From positions 2,748,542 to 2,812,541 of the forward strand of contig NC_015856.1 in NCBI RefSeq assembly GCF_000221045.1: a DNA stretch of 64,000 nt, written 5' to 3'. The notes beneath the pieces were generated by a model. That model searched no databases, had not been told where the DNA came from, and worked only from the letters and a program-made list of their open reading frames with translations. The translations under genes were made by a program, and so were the position numbers. Positions 18,627 to 27,049 of the stretch are shown piece by piece; the stretch's first letter is position 1; each line of letters opens with the position of its first letter. This stretch comes from Collimonas fungivorans Ter331 (GTDB lineage: Bacteria; Pseudomonadota; Gammaproteobacteria; Burkholderiales; Burkholderiaceae_D).

Positions 18627-18869
18627 ATGACGACATACAAAGAGCTGCAAGCACAAATCGAACAATTGAGAAAGCAGGCGGAAGAACTGCGCCAGGCTGA
18701 AATCGCGGATGTCATTACCGAAATCAAAACCAAGATGCAGGAATACGGTATCACAGGAGCGGACCTGGGCCTGATGGGCAAGAAGCGCATCATCAAAACC
18801 AGCCCCGCGATGGAACCGGAAACGCCAGCGCCCGCGCACACCGATGCAGCGGCCAGCAGTGAAATGTAA
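18627..18869 (+). CDS. H-NS-like protein lacking the DNA-binding domain
   Basis: 80 aa. TYKELQAQIEQLRKQAEELRQAEIADVITEIKTKMQEYGITGADLG is the typical N-terminal coiled-coil oligomerisation region of BpH3/MvaT-like betaproteobacterial H-NS proteins. Full-length members (about 95-110 aa) continue to a C-terminal DNA-binding domain around YRDPxTGxTWSGRGRxPxW. Here the protein ends in a Pro/Ala/Glu tail instead. I see no shifted reading frame carrying the missing domain. It may form hetero-oligomers with full H-NS and act as an antagonist. Confidence 0.8.
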   Translation: MTTYKELQAQIEQLRKQAEELRQAEIADVITEIKTKMQEYGITGADLGLMGKKRIIKTSPAMEPETPAPAHTDAAASSEM

Positions 18870-18891
18870 GGCAGGTTCCCTGCCAGACTGT

Positions 18892-18936
18892 TGTCGTTGA
18901 CGGACAAAGAGGTTTACAGGATATCCGTCAACGACA
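18892..18936. repeat. Perfect 13-bp inverted repeat between convergent genes
   Basis: TGTCGTTGACGGA at 18892-18904 is repeated inverted at 18924-18936 with a 19-base loop. It lies 22 bases after the H-NS-like stop and 21 before the autotransporter stop. There is no T tract, so it may be a factor-dependent terminator or a stabilising 3' hairpin for either transcript. Confidence 0.65.
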
Positions 18937-18957
18937 GCCCTTACTCAAATATGTAAG

Positions 18958-21843
18958 TCAATCGAGCCTGAAGCGCAGCCCCAGCGCCAGCACGTTGTTA
19001 CGCAACCCGCCATTGCCCAGCTGCGCATCGTAGTTCAGGTACCAGCCCCAGCGGCTGTCCACCGCCGTACTCACACCCAGTCCCGCCCAGCCGCTACTGC
19101 GCGCCAAGCCTATCCCCTGCACCGTGAACCGCGCCGCCGGCGCCCCCACATACGCCGCCCCGAAATCGAGGCTGCCATCGCCGAACGCATGCTGCCACGC
19201 CGCGTATGCCTGCAGCACACTCACGCCGCCAGCCCATTGGACACGGCTCTCGCCGCGCACCCCCAGCAAGCCCGCCGTCTGTTGGTAGACCTGGCTCTCG
19301 GCCGTCAAGCCGAACACCCCGCCGCTTTCCGTAAATCCGCCGCGCTTGAGGCGGTCATAGGCCAGGCCGGCATAAGGGGTCAGCCGGATATCCGCCGACA
19401 GCGGCAGTCCATAACCGCCCTCCGCATAGACCGACCACAGGCTGTCGCTGTGGCTGGCGCCCAGGTCCTGCTCGGTATTGCCGATCACCGCCGTGCGCGT
19501 CACCGTACTGTCGATACTGGTTAGCCCTGCCCGACCCGAGACATAACCGCCGCCGTCGCCGAACCCATGGCGGCCATACAGCGAGACCCCTGTGCTGTGC
19601 CCCTTGCCCTGACCGCCGAGCCGGTCGAAACTGGCCTTGCTGTCCGCATACGCCAGCGCCGCGCCGACGATGGTGTGGGTACTGAGCCGGGTATCGACAC
19701 CGAACTGCCCTCCCCATAAGGAGGTGTCGCCAGTGGCATAACCGCTCTGGTTCAGCTTGCCCGAGGCGCCAATGGCGCTGACCCACAAACCGGTGCCATC
19801 CTGTCCTTCGGCCTGGTTGCCCAGCGCCGCCAGCCGATTGCCCAGGTCGCGATTCAAGGCCTGCGACTGCTGGAAGGTCAGCGCCTGGGCCGAGGCATGG
19901 ATCTGTCCCGACAGGCTGTCGAGCACCTGTCCTGCCACCGCGACGCTGGCGCTCTTCTGCAGGGCCGCCGCACTGGCCAGGAATGCACCGTTGGCCCCCG
20001 TCACCTTGCCGCTGGCGACCATCTGGTCCGCCGCCTGCAGGCCGGTCTCCAGGTTGGCGGCCGCATTGTTGCGGGTGGCGTCGCCTTTAAAAGCGGCCGC
20101 GGCCATGGTGGCGACATTGGTACGGCTGATATGCAAATCCACTTCCCTGGCCTGATAGGACAAGTTCGCGGCAATAAACACCCCTGGCGTAAAACCGACG
20201 CCATCGGCCTCGAAGCTGATATCGCTGAACTGGCCGCTGACCCCGCCCGCGGCGGTGAGCACCTTGCCGCTCACGCCTGCCTGCTGGGTCACATAGCCGG
20301 ACGGATCCGTGCTGCCGCCGGGGGTGGTGGCAACCAGGTGCGAATTACCGAGGATTGCCGCCCCGCCCACCACCAGGGTGGTGTTGAACTGATTCGCCAG
20401 CACCGCGCCCGGCGTGGCGACGTAGTTGCCGGCGATGGTGAGACCGGCGCCGCTGTTGTCGACCCGCCCGCTGTTGCTGACATTGCCGTGGATACGGCCG
20501 CCGTCGCCGCCGAGGCGGCCCAATGCGCTGACATTGACGCTGGAGGCCACCGAGCCGGTGATATCCAGCCGGCCGCCCAGAACATTGCTGGCGCCCTGGT
20601 AAGTATTGGCGCCGGCCAGGGTCAATTGGCCGCTGCCGCTCTTGTTCAGGCCGGCGTCGCCGCCGATATCGTTCTTGAATACCGAGGCAGCGTTATCGAA
20701 AGCGATGTTGACATTCGGCCCCAGCGCCAGCCGTGTATCGAACAGCGCCGGGCCGTTGACCGCCTTGCTGGCGTTCAGCAGGCCCCAGCCATAGGTGGCG
20801 GTGTCGTGCATGTCGGTTGCTGTCGACAGGATGGTCTGGCGGATCAGGTCGGCGTTCATCCAGGGATAGGCCTGCTGCACCAGGGCTGCGGCGCCGCTGA
20901 CTGCCGGCGCTGCGAACGAGGTGCCGAAGACCCGTGTGCCGCTGCTGCTGGAGATGAAATCGCCGGCCGCCGCCAGGCACCAGTTGGCGGCCACGCCGCA
21001 GCGGTTGGCGTAGCTGGAAATGACTCCCGGCACGGTATCGCTGGCGCTATAGCCATTGCTGCCGCCGGCGGCGTTGACCGCGGTGACCGCCAGCCAGCCG
21101 CTTTGCAGGTCGCCGAACAGCGACGGCAGGCTAGCGTTCAGGTTCGGCTGCGCTGCGCCGTCATTGCCGGTGGACCAGACGAACAGCCCTTGCCGGGCCA
21201 CATAGGGCTGGTACAGGTTGTGCAGCGCCAGCGCCTGGGCGACCGAGGCGCCGGTTGCGCTGATGCCGTTGGACTGGTTGAAGATCCGCACGCCCTTGGC
21301 GAACAGGTCCTGGTAGATCTGGTTATTGAGCAGCAGGCTGTTGCCGGTGGTGCCGGCCGCCGCCGCTTGCACGAAGACGCCGGGCGCGATGCCCAGGGTG
21401 CTGCCGGCCAGGGCTTGCGCCACTTCGGTGCCGTGCATGTTGCCGTTGGCGCCGCCGCTGCTGTAGACCGTCTTGCTGATGCGCCCGGCCAGTTGGGTAT
21501 CGCCGACATCGAAGTCGGTATCGACCACGCCGACCGTGACGCCGGCGCCGGTCATGCCCTGGGCGCGGGCTGCCTGGATATTGCTGGGGTCGAGCACGTT
21601 GAGCATCGGCGGCGGCGCTGTCGGCGGCGTCACTACCGGCGGTGTGATGGCGCTGCCGCTGTTGTTGGCGGGAGGCGGCTGGGCTGGAACTGGAGGAACA
21701 ACCGGCGGCGTGCTTGGAGCCGGCGTAGCAGGCGGATTGGGATTGCTGCTGCCGCCCCCACCGCCACCGCAACCAGAAATAATTGCTGATATAGCAATAA
21801 AAATAACGGATAACGATCCCTGACGAGACAATGCTTTGCCCAT
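18958..21843 (-). CDS. Subtilisin-like autotransporter with lipobox (NalP/AspA type)
   Basis: 961 aa from the ATG at 21843 (GGAGGGG upstream). Signal peptide with lipobox ISGC (Cys25), a poly-Gly then Pro-rich linker, an S8 peptidase domain with triad Asp108 (VVDTDFD), His137 (MHGTEVA) and Ser309 (GTSFAAPAV), one autotransporter-associated beta-strand repeat (SGQLTLAGANTYQG), a passenger stem and a C-terminal 12-strand barrel ending LALGLRFRLD. This is the plan of Neisseria NalP, a surface lipoprotein protease that cuts other autotransporters. Substrate and processing here are unknown. Confidence 0.9.
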   Translation of the reverse strand: MGKALSRQGSLSVIFIAISAIISGCGGGGGGSSNPNPPATPAPSTPPVVPPVPAQPPPANNSGSAITPPVVTPPTAPPPMLNVLDPSNIQAARAQGMTGAGVTVGVVDTDFDVGDTQLAGRISKTVYSSGGANGNMHGTEVAQALAGSTLGIAPGVFVQAAAAGTTGNSLLLNNQIYQDLFAKGVRIFNQSNGISATGASVAQALALHNLYQPYVARQGLFVWSTGNDGAAQPNLNASLPSLFGDLQSGWLAVTAVNAAGGSNGYSASDTVPGVISSYANRCGVAANWCLAAAGDFISSSSGTRVFGTSFAAPAVSGAAALVQQAYPWMNADLIRQTILSTATDMHDTATYGWGLLNASKAVNGPALFDTRLALGPNVNIAFDNAASVFKNDIGGDAGLNKSGSGQLTLAGANTYQGASNVLGGRLDITGSVASSVNVSALGRLGGDGGRIHGNVSNSGRVDNSGAGLTIAGNYVATPGAVLANQFNTTLVVGGAAILGNSHLVATTPGGSTDPSGYVTQQAGVSGKVLTAAGGVSGQFSDISFEADGVGFTPGVFIAANLSYQAREVDLHISRTNVATMAAAAFKGDATRNNAAANLETGLQAADQMVASGKVTGANGAFLASAAALQKSASVAVAGQVLDSLSGQIHASAQALTFQQSQALNRDLGNRLAALGNQAEGQDGTGLWVSAIGASGKLNQSGYATGDTSLWGGQFGVDTRLSTHTIVGAALAYADSKASFDRLGGQGKGHSTGVSLYGRHGFGDGGGYVSGRAGLTSIDSTVTRTAVIGNTEQDLGASHSDSLWSVYAEGGYGLPLSADIRLTPYAGLAYDRLKRGGFTESGGVFGLTAESQVYQQTAGLLGVRGESRVQWAGGVSVLQAYAAWQHAFGDGSLDFGAAYVGAPAARFTVQGIGLARSSGWAGLGVSTAVDSRWGWYLNYDAQLGNGGLRNNVLALGLRFRLD

Positions 21844-22285
21844 GACGCCCCTCCACGTGTGCTTCAACTTCAACCCGATCAAATGATCGATATATCGGCC
21901 TACTGCATTCACATACTCAGTTGCGTATCCTCAGCTTGAACCTGTTTTTTTATTTCTGTACGGCAATTTATTATGCGCCCGTTTGGTGCGCCATCCATTC
22001 ATTTTATTTATTTTGGGAAACTGTTTCTTTATGAATACATTTTCATTGTGGCAATGAAACTATACAAGACACATCCAGGCGATAAAACCGAGGGAGGATT
22101 TTGCCTACGGATACAGGCCTGCGCTGCTCCGGCGACACGGGGAGATTTAAAGGGAGTTTGTGATACACCAACATTTTGACGAGATGACCAAGGCTTTTGT
22201 TATTATTACTCTCTGGTAATCTTACCGAAATCCATGGACGCCGCCACAAGCGCGCACCCATGCCAACAAACCATAGGGGATAGAA
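21844..22285. other. AT-rich intergenic region between divergent genes
   Basis: 442 bases with no credible gene. It is clearly AT-richer than its surroundings and must hold the promoters of the autotransporter (minus) and the DUF805 gene (plus). A short inverted repeat GGTAA-TC-TTACC is at 22215-22226. I could not fix -35/-10 boxes with confidence. Confidence 0.5.
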
Positions 22286-22636
22286 ATGACGTTTACGGAA
22301 TCGATCAAAGTCTGCTTTTCCAAGTACGCCGACTTCAACGGCAGGGCTTCGCGCTCCGAGTATTGGTGGTACGTGCTTTTTATCGCCCTGGTTTCGGTCG
22401 CAACCGGTGCAATCAACGACAAGCTGAGCATCCTCTTTTCCGTTGCGACTCTGCTGCCATCGATTGCAGTCGCGGCACGGCGCCTGCATGACACCAACCG
22501 CAGCGGCTGGTGGCAGCTGATCGGGCTCATCCCTCTCATCGGCTGGATCATCATCATCTATTTCCTGGTCCAGGAAGCAAAAGAACCCAACAATTTCGGC
22601 ACGGCGGCGATCGCCCCGAATCTTCCGGAAACCTGA
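22286..22636 (+). CDS. DUF805 family membrane protein
   Basis: 116 aa. The family opening MTFTESIKVCFSKYADFNGRASRSEYWWY, then hydrophobic helices at about 30-45, 48-65 and 80-98, with the ARRLHDTNRSGWW loop. DUF805 proteins are small inner-membrane proteins of unknown role. AGGGGA precedes the ATG. A 12-bp hairpin separates it from the next gene. Confidence 0.9.
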   Translation: MTFTESIKVCFSKYADFNGRASRSEYWWYVLFIALVSVATGAINDKLSILFSVATLLPSIAVAARRLHDTNRSGWWQLIGLIPLIGWIIIIYFLVQEAKEPNNFGTAAIAPNLPET

Positions 22637-22643
22637 AACCGAT

Positions 22644-22670
22644 GCCGGGAATTCCCTCGGGATTCCCGGC
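22644..22670 (+). repeat. 12-bp hairpin between DUF805 and isochorismatase genes
   Basis: GCCGGGAATTCC pairs with GGGATTCCCGGC (one G-T pair) around a 3-base loop. No T tract follows and the next ribosome site begins about 10 bases later. It could be an attenuator, a transcript stabiliser or a weak terminator. Confidence 0.6.
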
Positions 22671-22690
22671 CCACCCACCTGCAGGAAACC

Positions 22691-23224
22691 ATGAAATCCA
22701 CTCTACTCGTCATCGATGTCCAGCAAGCTTTGTTTGATGAAACGCCCCGCCCGTTCGAAGCCGACGCCGTCGTGGAGCGCATCAATACCTTGACCGGCAG
22801 GGCCCGCGCTGCGGGGGTTCCCGTAGTCTTCATCCAGCATGAGGCCAGCGACCTCGAATACAACTCCGCAGGCTGGCAGCTCCAGCCCGGATTGCAGGTA
22901 AAGGAAGGCGACGCAAAACTGCGCAAGACCACGCCGGACTCTTTCCTGCGCACAGAGCTCGAAGCACTGCTTGCCTCATGGCGTACCGAGCACGTCGTCA
23001 TCTGCGGCTACGCTTCCGAATTCTGCGTCGACACCACCACCCGCCGCGCCGCCGCCCTCGGTTATCCCGTGACGCTGGTGTCCGATGCCCACACCACGCA
23101 CGACAAGCCGCATGCGACCGGCGAGCAGATACGCAGGCATGAAAATGCAACGTTGCCTAACATCGAAAGTTTCGGCCCCGAAATCAAGGCGATTGCCACT
23201 TCCGAGGTACGTTTTGCGGACTAA
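22691..23224 (+). CDS. Cysteine hydrolase, isochorismatase-like superfamily
   Basis: 177 aa. Catalytic Asp-Lys-Cys triad: Asp in LLVIDVQQA, Lys in LRKTTPDSF, and Cys in GYASEFCVDTT followed by the usual RRAAALGYPVTLVSDAHTT. These enzymes act on amides, nicotinamide, isochorismate or carbamates. Substrate cannot be told from sequence. AGGAAAcc precedes the ATG. It may be co-transcribed with the DUF805 gene upstream. Confidence 0.9.
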   Translation: MKSTLLVIDVQQALFDETPRPFEADAVVERINTLTGRARAAGVPVVFIQHEASDLEYNSAGWQLQPGLQVKEGDAKLRKTTPDSFLRTELEALLASWRTEHVVICGYASEFCVDTTTRRAAALGYPVTLVSDAHTTHDKPHATGEQIRRHENATLPNIESFGPEIKAIATSEVRFAD

Positions 23225-23355
23225 GGCGCTGTGCTGACGGGGATGGATGAGAGGTGGTCTTGGCAATGAGAACCTGTTAGAATGCGGCCCTGTCCCGTAT
23301 CGCAGGCTGTTGCTGTCGATACATGTTTTGCGCGCTTCTTCGAAACCGCAGAATT

Positions 23356-23442
23356 GCCCGAGTGGTGAAATCGGTAGACACAAGAGACTTAAAATCTCTC
23401 GCCGGAAACGGTGTGCCGGTTCGATTCCGGCCTCGGGCACCA
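23356..23442 (+). tRNA. tRNA-Leu (anticodon TAA)
   Basis: Acceptor GCCCGAG pairs with CTCGGGC at the 3' end, followed by A and an encoded CCA. Anticodon stem AGAGA/TCTCT holds loop CTTAAAA with anticodon TAA. The long variable arm and the T arm GCCGGTTCGATTCCGGC are typical of type II leucine tRNA. Close to the E. coli tRNA-Leu(UAA) pattern. Confidence 0.96.
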
Positions 23443-23454
23443 TAAAACAAAAGA

Positions 23455-23477
23455 CTCTCAGCAATGAGGGCCTTTTT
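23455..23477 (+). terminator. Terminator of tRNA-Leu(TAA)
   Basis: CTCTCA pairs with TGAGGG (one G-T) over loop GCAA, followed by CC and five T residues, 12 bases after the CCA end. Confidence 0.65.
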
Positions 23478-23523
23478 GTTATGTTTCGAAAAAAAACACC
23501 TTGTTTATAGCCGTGGCATCGGA

Positions 23524-24465
23524 TTACTGAGGCTGATAAAACTTCATTTTCTCCGACCACTGAAACGTCTGCCGCGACTTGCCGCCCTTCTCGCGTAATT
23601 GCAGATCGTGAAAGCCGTCAGTAACACTAGACAGGACCACGAGAGAGTTGCTGCTGCTCGACACATCGTGGCTGCGGGTTCCGTCCTTGTGCCACTCGCC
23701 GGCAAGCATCTGGTTGAACATCATCGGCTGCGCAAATACGACCCGCAGCGACTTGCCGTCAATCTGAAAAAGATACAGCGCTTCAAACGAGGCGCCGCCG
23801 CCGGCGTAGCTCTCGAACCATCCTGCCCGCACGCCGAAGGCATAATCACCGTCTCGCAACAGATAAGGCGCCAGGTCAAAACGCTGCCAGGTCTGCGGCA
23901 GGCCCACAACGGCCCCCTTGCCATCTCCGGAATCAATGGTTGGCGGCACATCGATGTTGCCGGCCGAACCCCAGTCGGTCGGAACCGCGACCGGCACATC
24001 GGTGCGGGCCACAAGCCTTGGTACATTGCCAGCGCCACGCTCGAACACGCCGAACCAGATTTCGTTACCCGCATTATTCTCAGACCCTTTGCAATCCCAC
24101 GCCGGATGCCTCGGAGTTTCTGCGGCATAAATGGGCAAGGCCCCCAGGCATACCACGCCCACATACATGCCCGGCCGCTGCGACCACGGCTTTGCGCCGG
24201 CCAGCACCACACGATTCGGATCGCGTCCCGGCGCGATTTGCAGGGCCAGGAAATCCTTCGTGAAGCCCTCCGGCAGCTGCTGACCGAATCCGTCTGGCGC
24301 CGGTGCGCCACTCATCTCCCGATCGAAAGCCGCTCGGGCGTCGGCCGTCTTGATGGCGCCACGCACCTTGCTCAGCGAGCGCACCGTAGTATCGGCGCTG
24401 GCCGGCATTGCAGATAACGAGCAAGCGGCGAGACACAGCCACAGCCGGGGGAGGAGCATATTCAT
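23524..24465 (-). CDS. Secreted protein of unknown function
   Basis: 313 aa with a signal peptide (LLPRLWLCLAACSLSAMPASADT, cut after ASA). The mature part has two Cys (VVCLGAL and WDCKGSE) and a beta-rich look with repeated short hydrophobic strands, for example GDYAFGVRAGWFES and EALYLFQIDGKSLRVVFA. I do not recognise a family. It stands alone between tRNA-Leu and the PPC-domain gene. Confidence 0.7.
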   Translation of the reverse strand: MNMLLPRLWLCLAACSLSAMPASADTTVRSLSKVRGAIKTADARAAFDREMSGAPAPDGFGQQLPEGFTKDFLALQIAPGRDPNRVVLAGAKPWSQRPGMYVGVVCLGALPIYAAETPRHPAWDCKGSENNAGNEIWFGVFERGAGNVPRLVARTDVPVAVPTDWGSAGNIDVPPTIDSGDGKGAVVGLPQTWQRFDLAPYLLRDGDYAFGVRAGWFESYAGGGASFEALYLFQIDGKSLRVVFAQPMMFNQMLAGEWHKDGTRSHDVSSSSNSLVVLSSVTDGFHDLQLREKGGKSRQTFQWSEKMKFYQPQ

Positions 24466-24541
24466 GGGTGTAATCCGTTCAGGTAAATATAAATGGCATC
24501 TTATCTGCTACGACGCAACGTTGATGAGTATTCGTTTGGTC

Positions 24542-24964
24542 TCAAACGCCATCTGGATCTGATTGCTGTCGTATCACCAGTTCATTGAAACCCGACGCCG
24601 GATCCGGTTCGCGGGCAAAACGATGCTCCGGCAGCAGCGCCAGCAGTAGCTCAACCGTCGTTCTCACAATACAACCAGGCGCCACGTGACCACCCAGCAC
24701 GCGGCCTTCCGCATCGGCGATAGTCATATGGAGATGGATGCCGTCGGGAGAGAGCGATCCGGCGAGAGTCAGTATTTCCAGATCGCCGCGAAATTCGATT
24801 GCCTGCTGCGCCCCGGCAAACCGCAGCTGCGCCACGGATAAGCTACCAATGCCCTGCAGTACGAAAGCTGCGCTCACGCCATGTTCGGCCAGCACCGATT
24901 CAAGAGCGCTGCGCAGATCTTGTCCGGGATTCAGGCGTAGAGGAAGAGTTTGCATAGGGGCCAT
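24542..24964 (-). CDS. PPC/DUF296-domain protein
   Basis: 140 aa from the ATG at 24964; 24955 is also possible and neither has a good ribosome site. The domain runs LPLRLNPGQDLRSALESVLAEHGVSAAFVLQGIGSLSVAQLRFAG, then LEILTLAGSLSPDGIHLHMTIADAEGRVLGGHVAPGCIVRTTVELLL, the metal-binding core of DUF296. Bacterial members are trimers of unknown role, and plant relatives bind DNA. Divergent from the LysE gene with a 171-base gap. The 44 extra codons upstream look non-coding. Confidence 0.85.
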   Translation of the reverse strand: MAPMQTLPLRLNPGQDLRSALESVLAEHGVSAAFVLQGIGSLSVAQLRFAGAQQAIEFRGDLEILTLAGSLSPDGIHLHMTIADAEGRVLGGHVAPGCIVRTTVELLLALLPEHRFAREPDPASGFNELVIRQQSDPDGV

Positions 24965-25135
24965 TGCGTTAAGCGAATCCAGAATATCTTTGTATCCGCC
25001 AAAAAAATCAAGCGGAATATTTGCGCTCCTATGCCCACCGATTCGCCCGGTATCCCGAGTTGCAGCAGCGATTGGGCAGGAAGTGTATATTTCCATTGAT
25101 CTGGAGTCCTGCCGCCACCTTAAGGAGATACGTCA

Positions 25136-25774
25136 ATGAGCCCGTCAGCCGCTATCCTAGCCATTCTCGCAGCGTTATTAATCGGGGCGATGAGCCCAGG
25201 CCCGAGTTTTGTCATTGTTGCCAGGCATTCTATCGGCCTGTCGCGCCGCGATGGCTTGGCCACGGCGGTCGCCATGGGGATCGGCGGCGTTTTCTTCAGC
25301 GGCATTGCGCTGGTCGGACTGTATACCTTGCTGGCAACCGTGGGATGGCTGTATATGGGCCTCAAGATAGCCGGCGGCCTGTATCTGATTTACCTGGCGT
25401 CCAAAATCTGGCGCGGCGCGGCGGCTCCGCTTGCCCTTGACAGCGCCCAGGCGGCAAATGCGGGCAACGTGCGTAAATCGTTCTGGGTCGGCCTCAGCAC
25501 GCAATTGAGCAATCCGAAGACTGCGGTCGCCTATGGCAGCATCTTCGCCGCCCTGCTGCCCCAGCATCCACCCCTCTGGTGTTACTTCGCCCTGCCGCCG
25601 CTGGTTTTTGCGGTCGAAGCGGGCTGGTACACGGTGGTTGCCTTGTGCTTTTCCAGCAAACGGCCGCGCGAACTTTATCTGCGCGCCAAGACCTGGATCG
25701 ATCGCGTCGCCGCCAGCGCCATAGCGGCGCTCGGGCTCAGGCTGTTATTTACTGCGCATAAAACCGGCATTTAA
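25136..25774 (+). CDS. LysE/RhtB-family amino-acid exporter
   Basis: 212 aa inner-membrane protein with about six helices. The opening AILAALLIGAMSPGPSFVIVARHSIGLSRRDGL carries the family PGP motif in helix 1, and WVGLSTQLSNPKTAVAYGSIFAALL is the second signature. Perfect AAGGAGAT upstream. These carriers export amino acids or homoserine lactone-like compounds, and the substrate here is unknown. Its stop overlaps the stop of prpF on the other strand by 4 bases. Confidence 0.92.
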   Translation: MSPSAAILAILAALLIGAMSPGPSFVIVARHSIGLSRRDGLATAVAMGIGGVFFSGIALVGLYTLLATVGWLYMGLKIAGGLYLIYLASKIWRGAAAPLALDSAQAANAGNVRKSFWVGLSTQLSNPKTAVAYGSIFAALLPQHPPLWCYFALPPLVFAVEAGWYTVVALCFSSKRPRELYLRAKTWIDRVAASAIAALGLRLLFTAHKTGI

Positions 25775-26955
25775 AAATCAGCCGGACAGACCGCAGACGG
25801 CACTAGCACGGCCCCTTCCATCAGCCGGCGCGCACTGCGGCTCATGACCGCCTTGGTCACTACCCAGGCGCCGTCGCGCTGCTCTGCCTCGGCGCCGACA
25901 GCCAGGCTGCCGGAAGGATGGCCGAAACGGACCTTGCCGTCGGCCTGCTGCGTCATCAGGCGATTGACGATGGTGCCGGGAACCGCGGCGGCGACGGCGA
26001 TCGCTATCGCGCCGGTTCCTGTCATGGCGTGATGCAGTTTTCCCATCGAAAAGATGCGCGCATTGATATCCAGCGTGGCAGGATCGATATGCTTGCCGTT
26101 CGACGCCACATAAGCGGAAGGTTTTGCCACAAAAGCCAGTTTGGGCGTATGCGGCCGCAGCTGGCTGGCTTCCTCTGCTGTCTTTGCCAGTCCCATCCGC
26201 ACCGCCGCATGGGCGCGGATCGTTTCCACTTTCCGCAGCAGCTCGGGGTTGCCGTTGACGTCGCGTTGCAATTCATTTCCCGCCAGTCCGAGCGTTGCCG
26301 CGTCCACGAAGATAGCCGGGTTGCCGGCATTGATCATGGTCAGTTCGACCGGACCTACGCCAGGCACATCCAGCACGTCAAGCGGCGACCCGCTCGGAAA
26401 CATGCCTCCTGCGCCATCTTCATCTCCGTCGCCGCTCGGGTCCAGGAATTCGATCTTGATCTCGGCCGCCGGGAAGGTGACGCCGTCCAGTTCAAAATCG
26501 CCCTCCTCCATCACTGCGCCGTCCTGCATTGGGACATGGGCGACGATCTTCGCGTGAATGTTCGCCTGCCAGATACGGACGACGACGATGCCGTCGCGCG
26601 GAGCATCCAGCAAGCCTTGCGCAATCGCGAACGGCCCGACCGCAGCCGTCAGGTTGCCGCAATTGCCTGACCAGTCAATCATCTCCTTGTCGATCGCCAC
26701 CTGGCCGAACAGGTAGTCGACATCGCAATCCGCACGGACAGACCGGCTGACCAGCACCACCTTGCTGGTGCTTGAACTTGCACCGCCCATGCCGTCGATT
26801 TGCTGGCCGTAAGGATCCGGGCTGCCCATCACACGCAGCAATACGCGGTCGCGCACGGCCGGATCCTCCGGCAGCCAGTCCTTGCAGAAGAACACGCCTT
26901 TGCTGGTGCCGCCGCGCATGTACACGGCCGGGATTTTGATCTGAGCCAACACCAT
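25771..26955 (-). CDS. prpF: PrpF-family isomerase (aconitate/4-oxalomesaconate type)
   Basis: 394 aa. Strong family signature IKIPAVYMRGGTSKGVFF, VMGSPDPYGQQIDGMGGASSSTSKV and later GNPAIFVDAA. PrpF isomerises 2-methyl-cis-aconitate or trans-aconitate in the methylcitrate cycle, and paralogues tautomerise 4-oxalomesaconate. AGGAG sits only a few bases from the ATG at 26955, so the TTG two codons later (26949) may be the true start. No prpB, prpC or acnD lies near, so its pathway is open. Confidence 0.85.
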   Translation of the reverse strand: MVLAQIKIPAVYMRGGTSKGVFFCKDWLPEDPAVRDRVLLRVMGSPDPYGQQIDGMGGASSSTSKVVLVSRSVRADCDVDYLFGQVAIDKEMIDWSGNCGNLTAAVGPFAIAQGLLDAPRDGIVVVRIWQANIHAKIVAHVPMQDGAVMEEGDFELDGVTFPAAEIKIEFLDPSGDGDEDGAGGMFPSGSPLDVLDVPGVGPVELTMINAGNPAIFVDAATLGLAGNELQRDVNGNPELLRKVETIRAHAAVRMGLAKTAEEASQLRPHTPKLAFVAKPSAYVASNGKHIDPATLDINARIFSMGKLHHAMTGTGAIAIAVAAAVPGTIVNRLMTQQADGKVRFGHPSGSLAVGAEAEQRDGAWVVTKAVMSRSARRLMEGAVLVPSAVCPADF

Positions 26956-26977
26956 CTCCTGACATACGCCTGTCCAT

Positions 26978-26995
26978 GGGCGCTACACTGCGCCC
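26978..26995. repeat. 6-bp hairpin between yjfF and prpF
   Basis: GGGCGC and GCGCCC flank loop TACACT in the 94-base gap after the sugar-importer operon. No T tract on either side. It may end the importer transcript or stabilise its 3' end. Confidence 0.4.
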
Positions 26996-27049
26996 GGTTA
27001 ACAACACATATCAGGATACAAGAAATCGGGATTTTTTATTGGCGCGCGG

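Noticed and set aside
19897-21789. 630-codon open frame antisense to the autotransporter
   Set aside because: Product is Ala/Gly/Arg/Val/His-rich without domains; shadow frame.
24965-25096. N-terminal extension of the PPC-domain protein from 25096
   Set aside because: The family starts at the LPLRLNPG segment, and the extension lies in the space needed for the LysE promoter.
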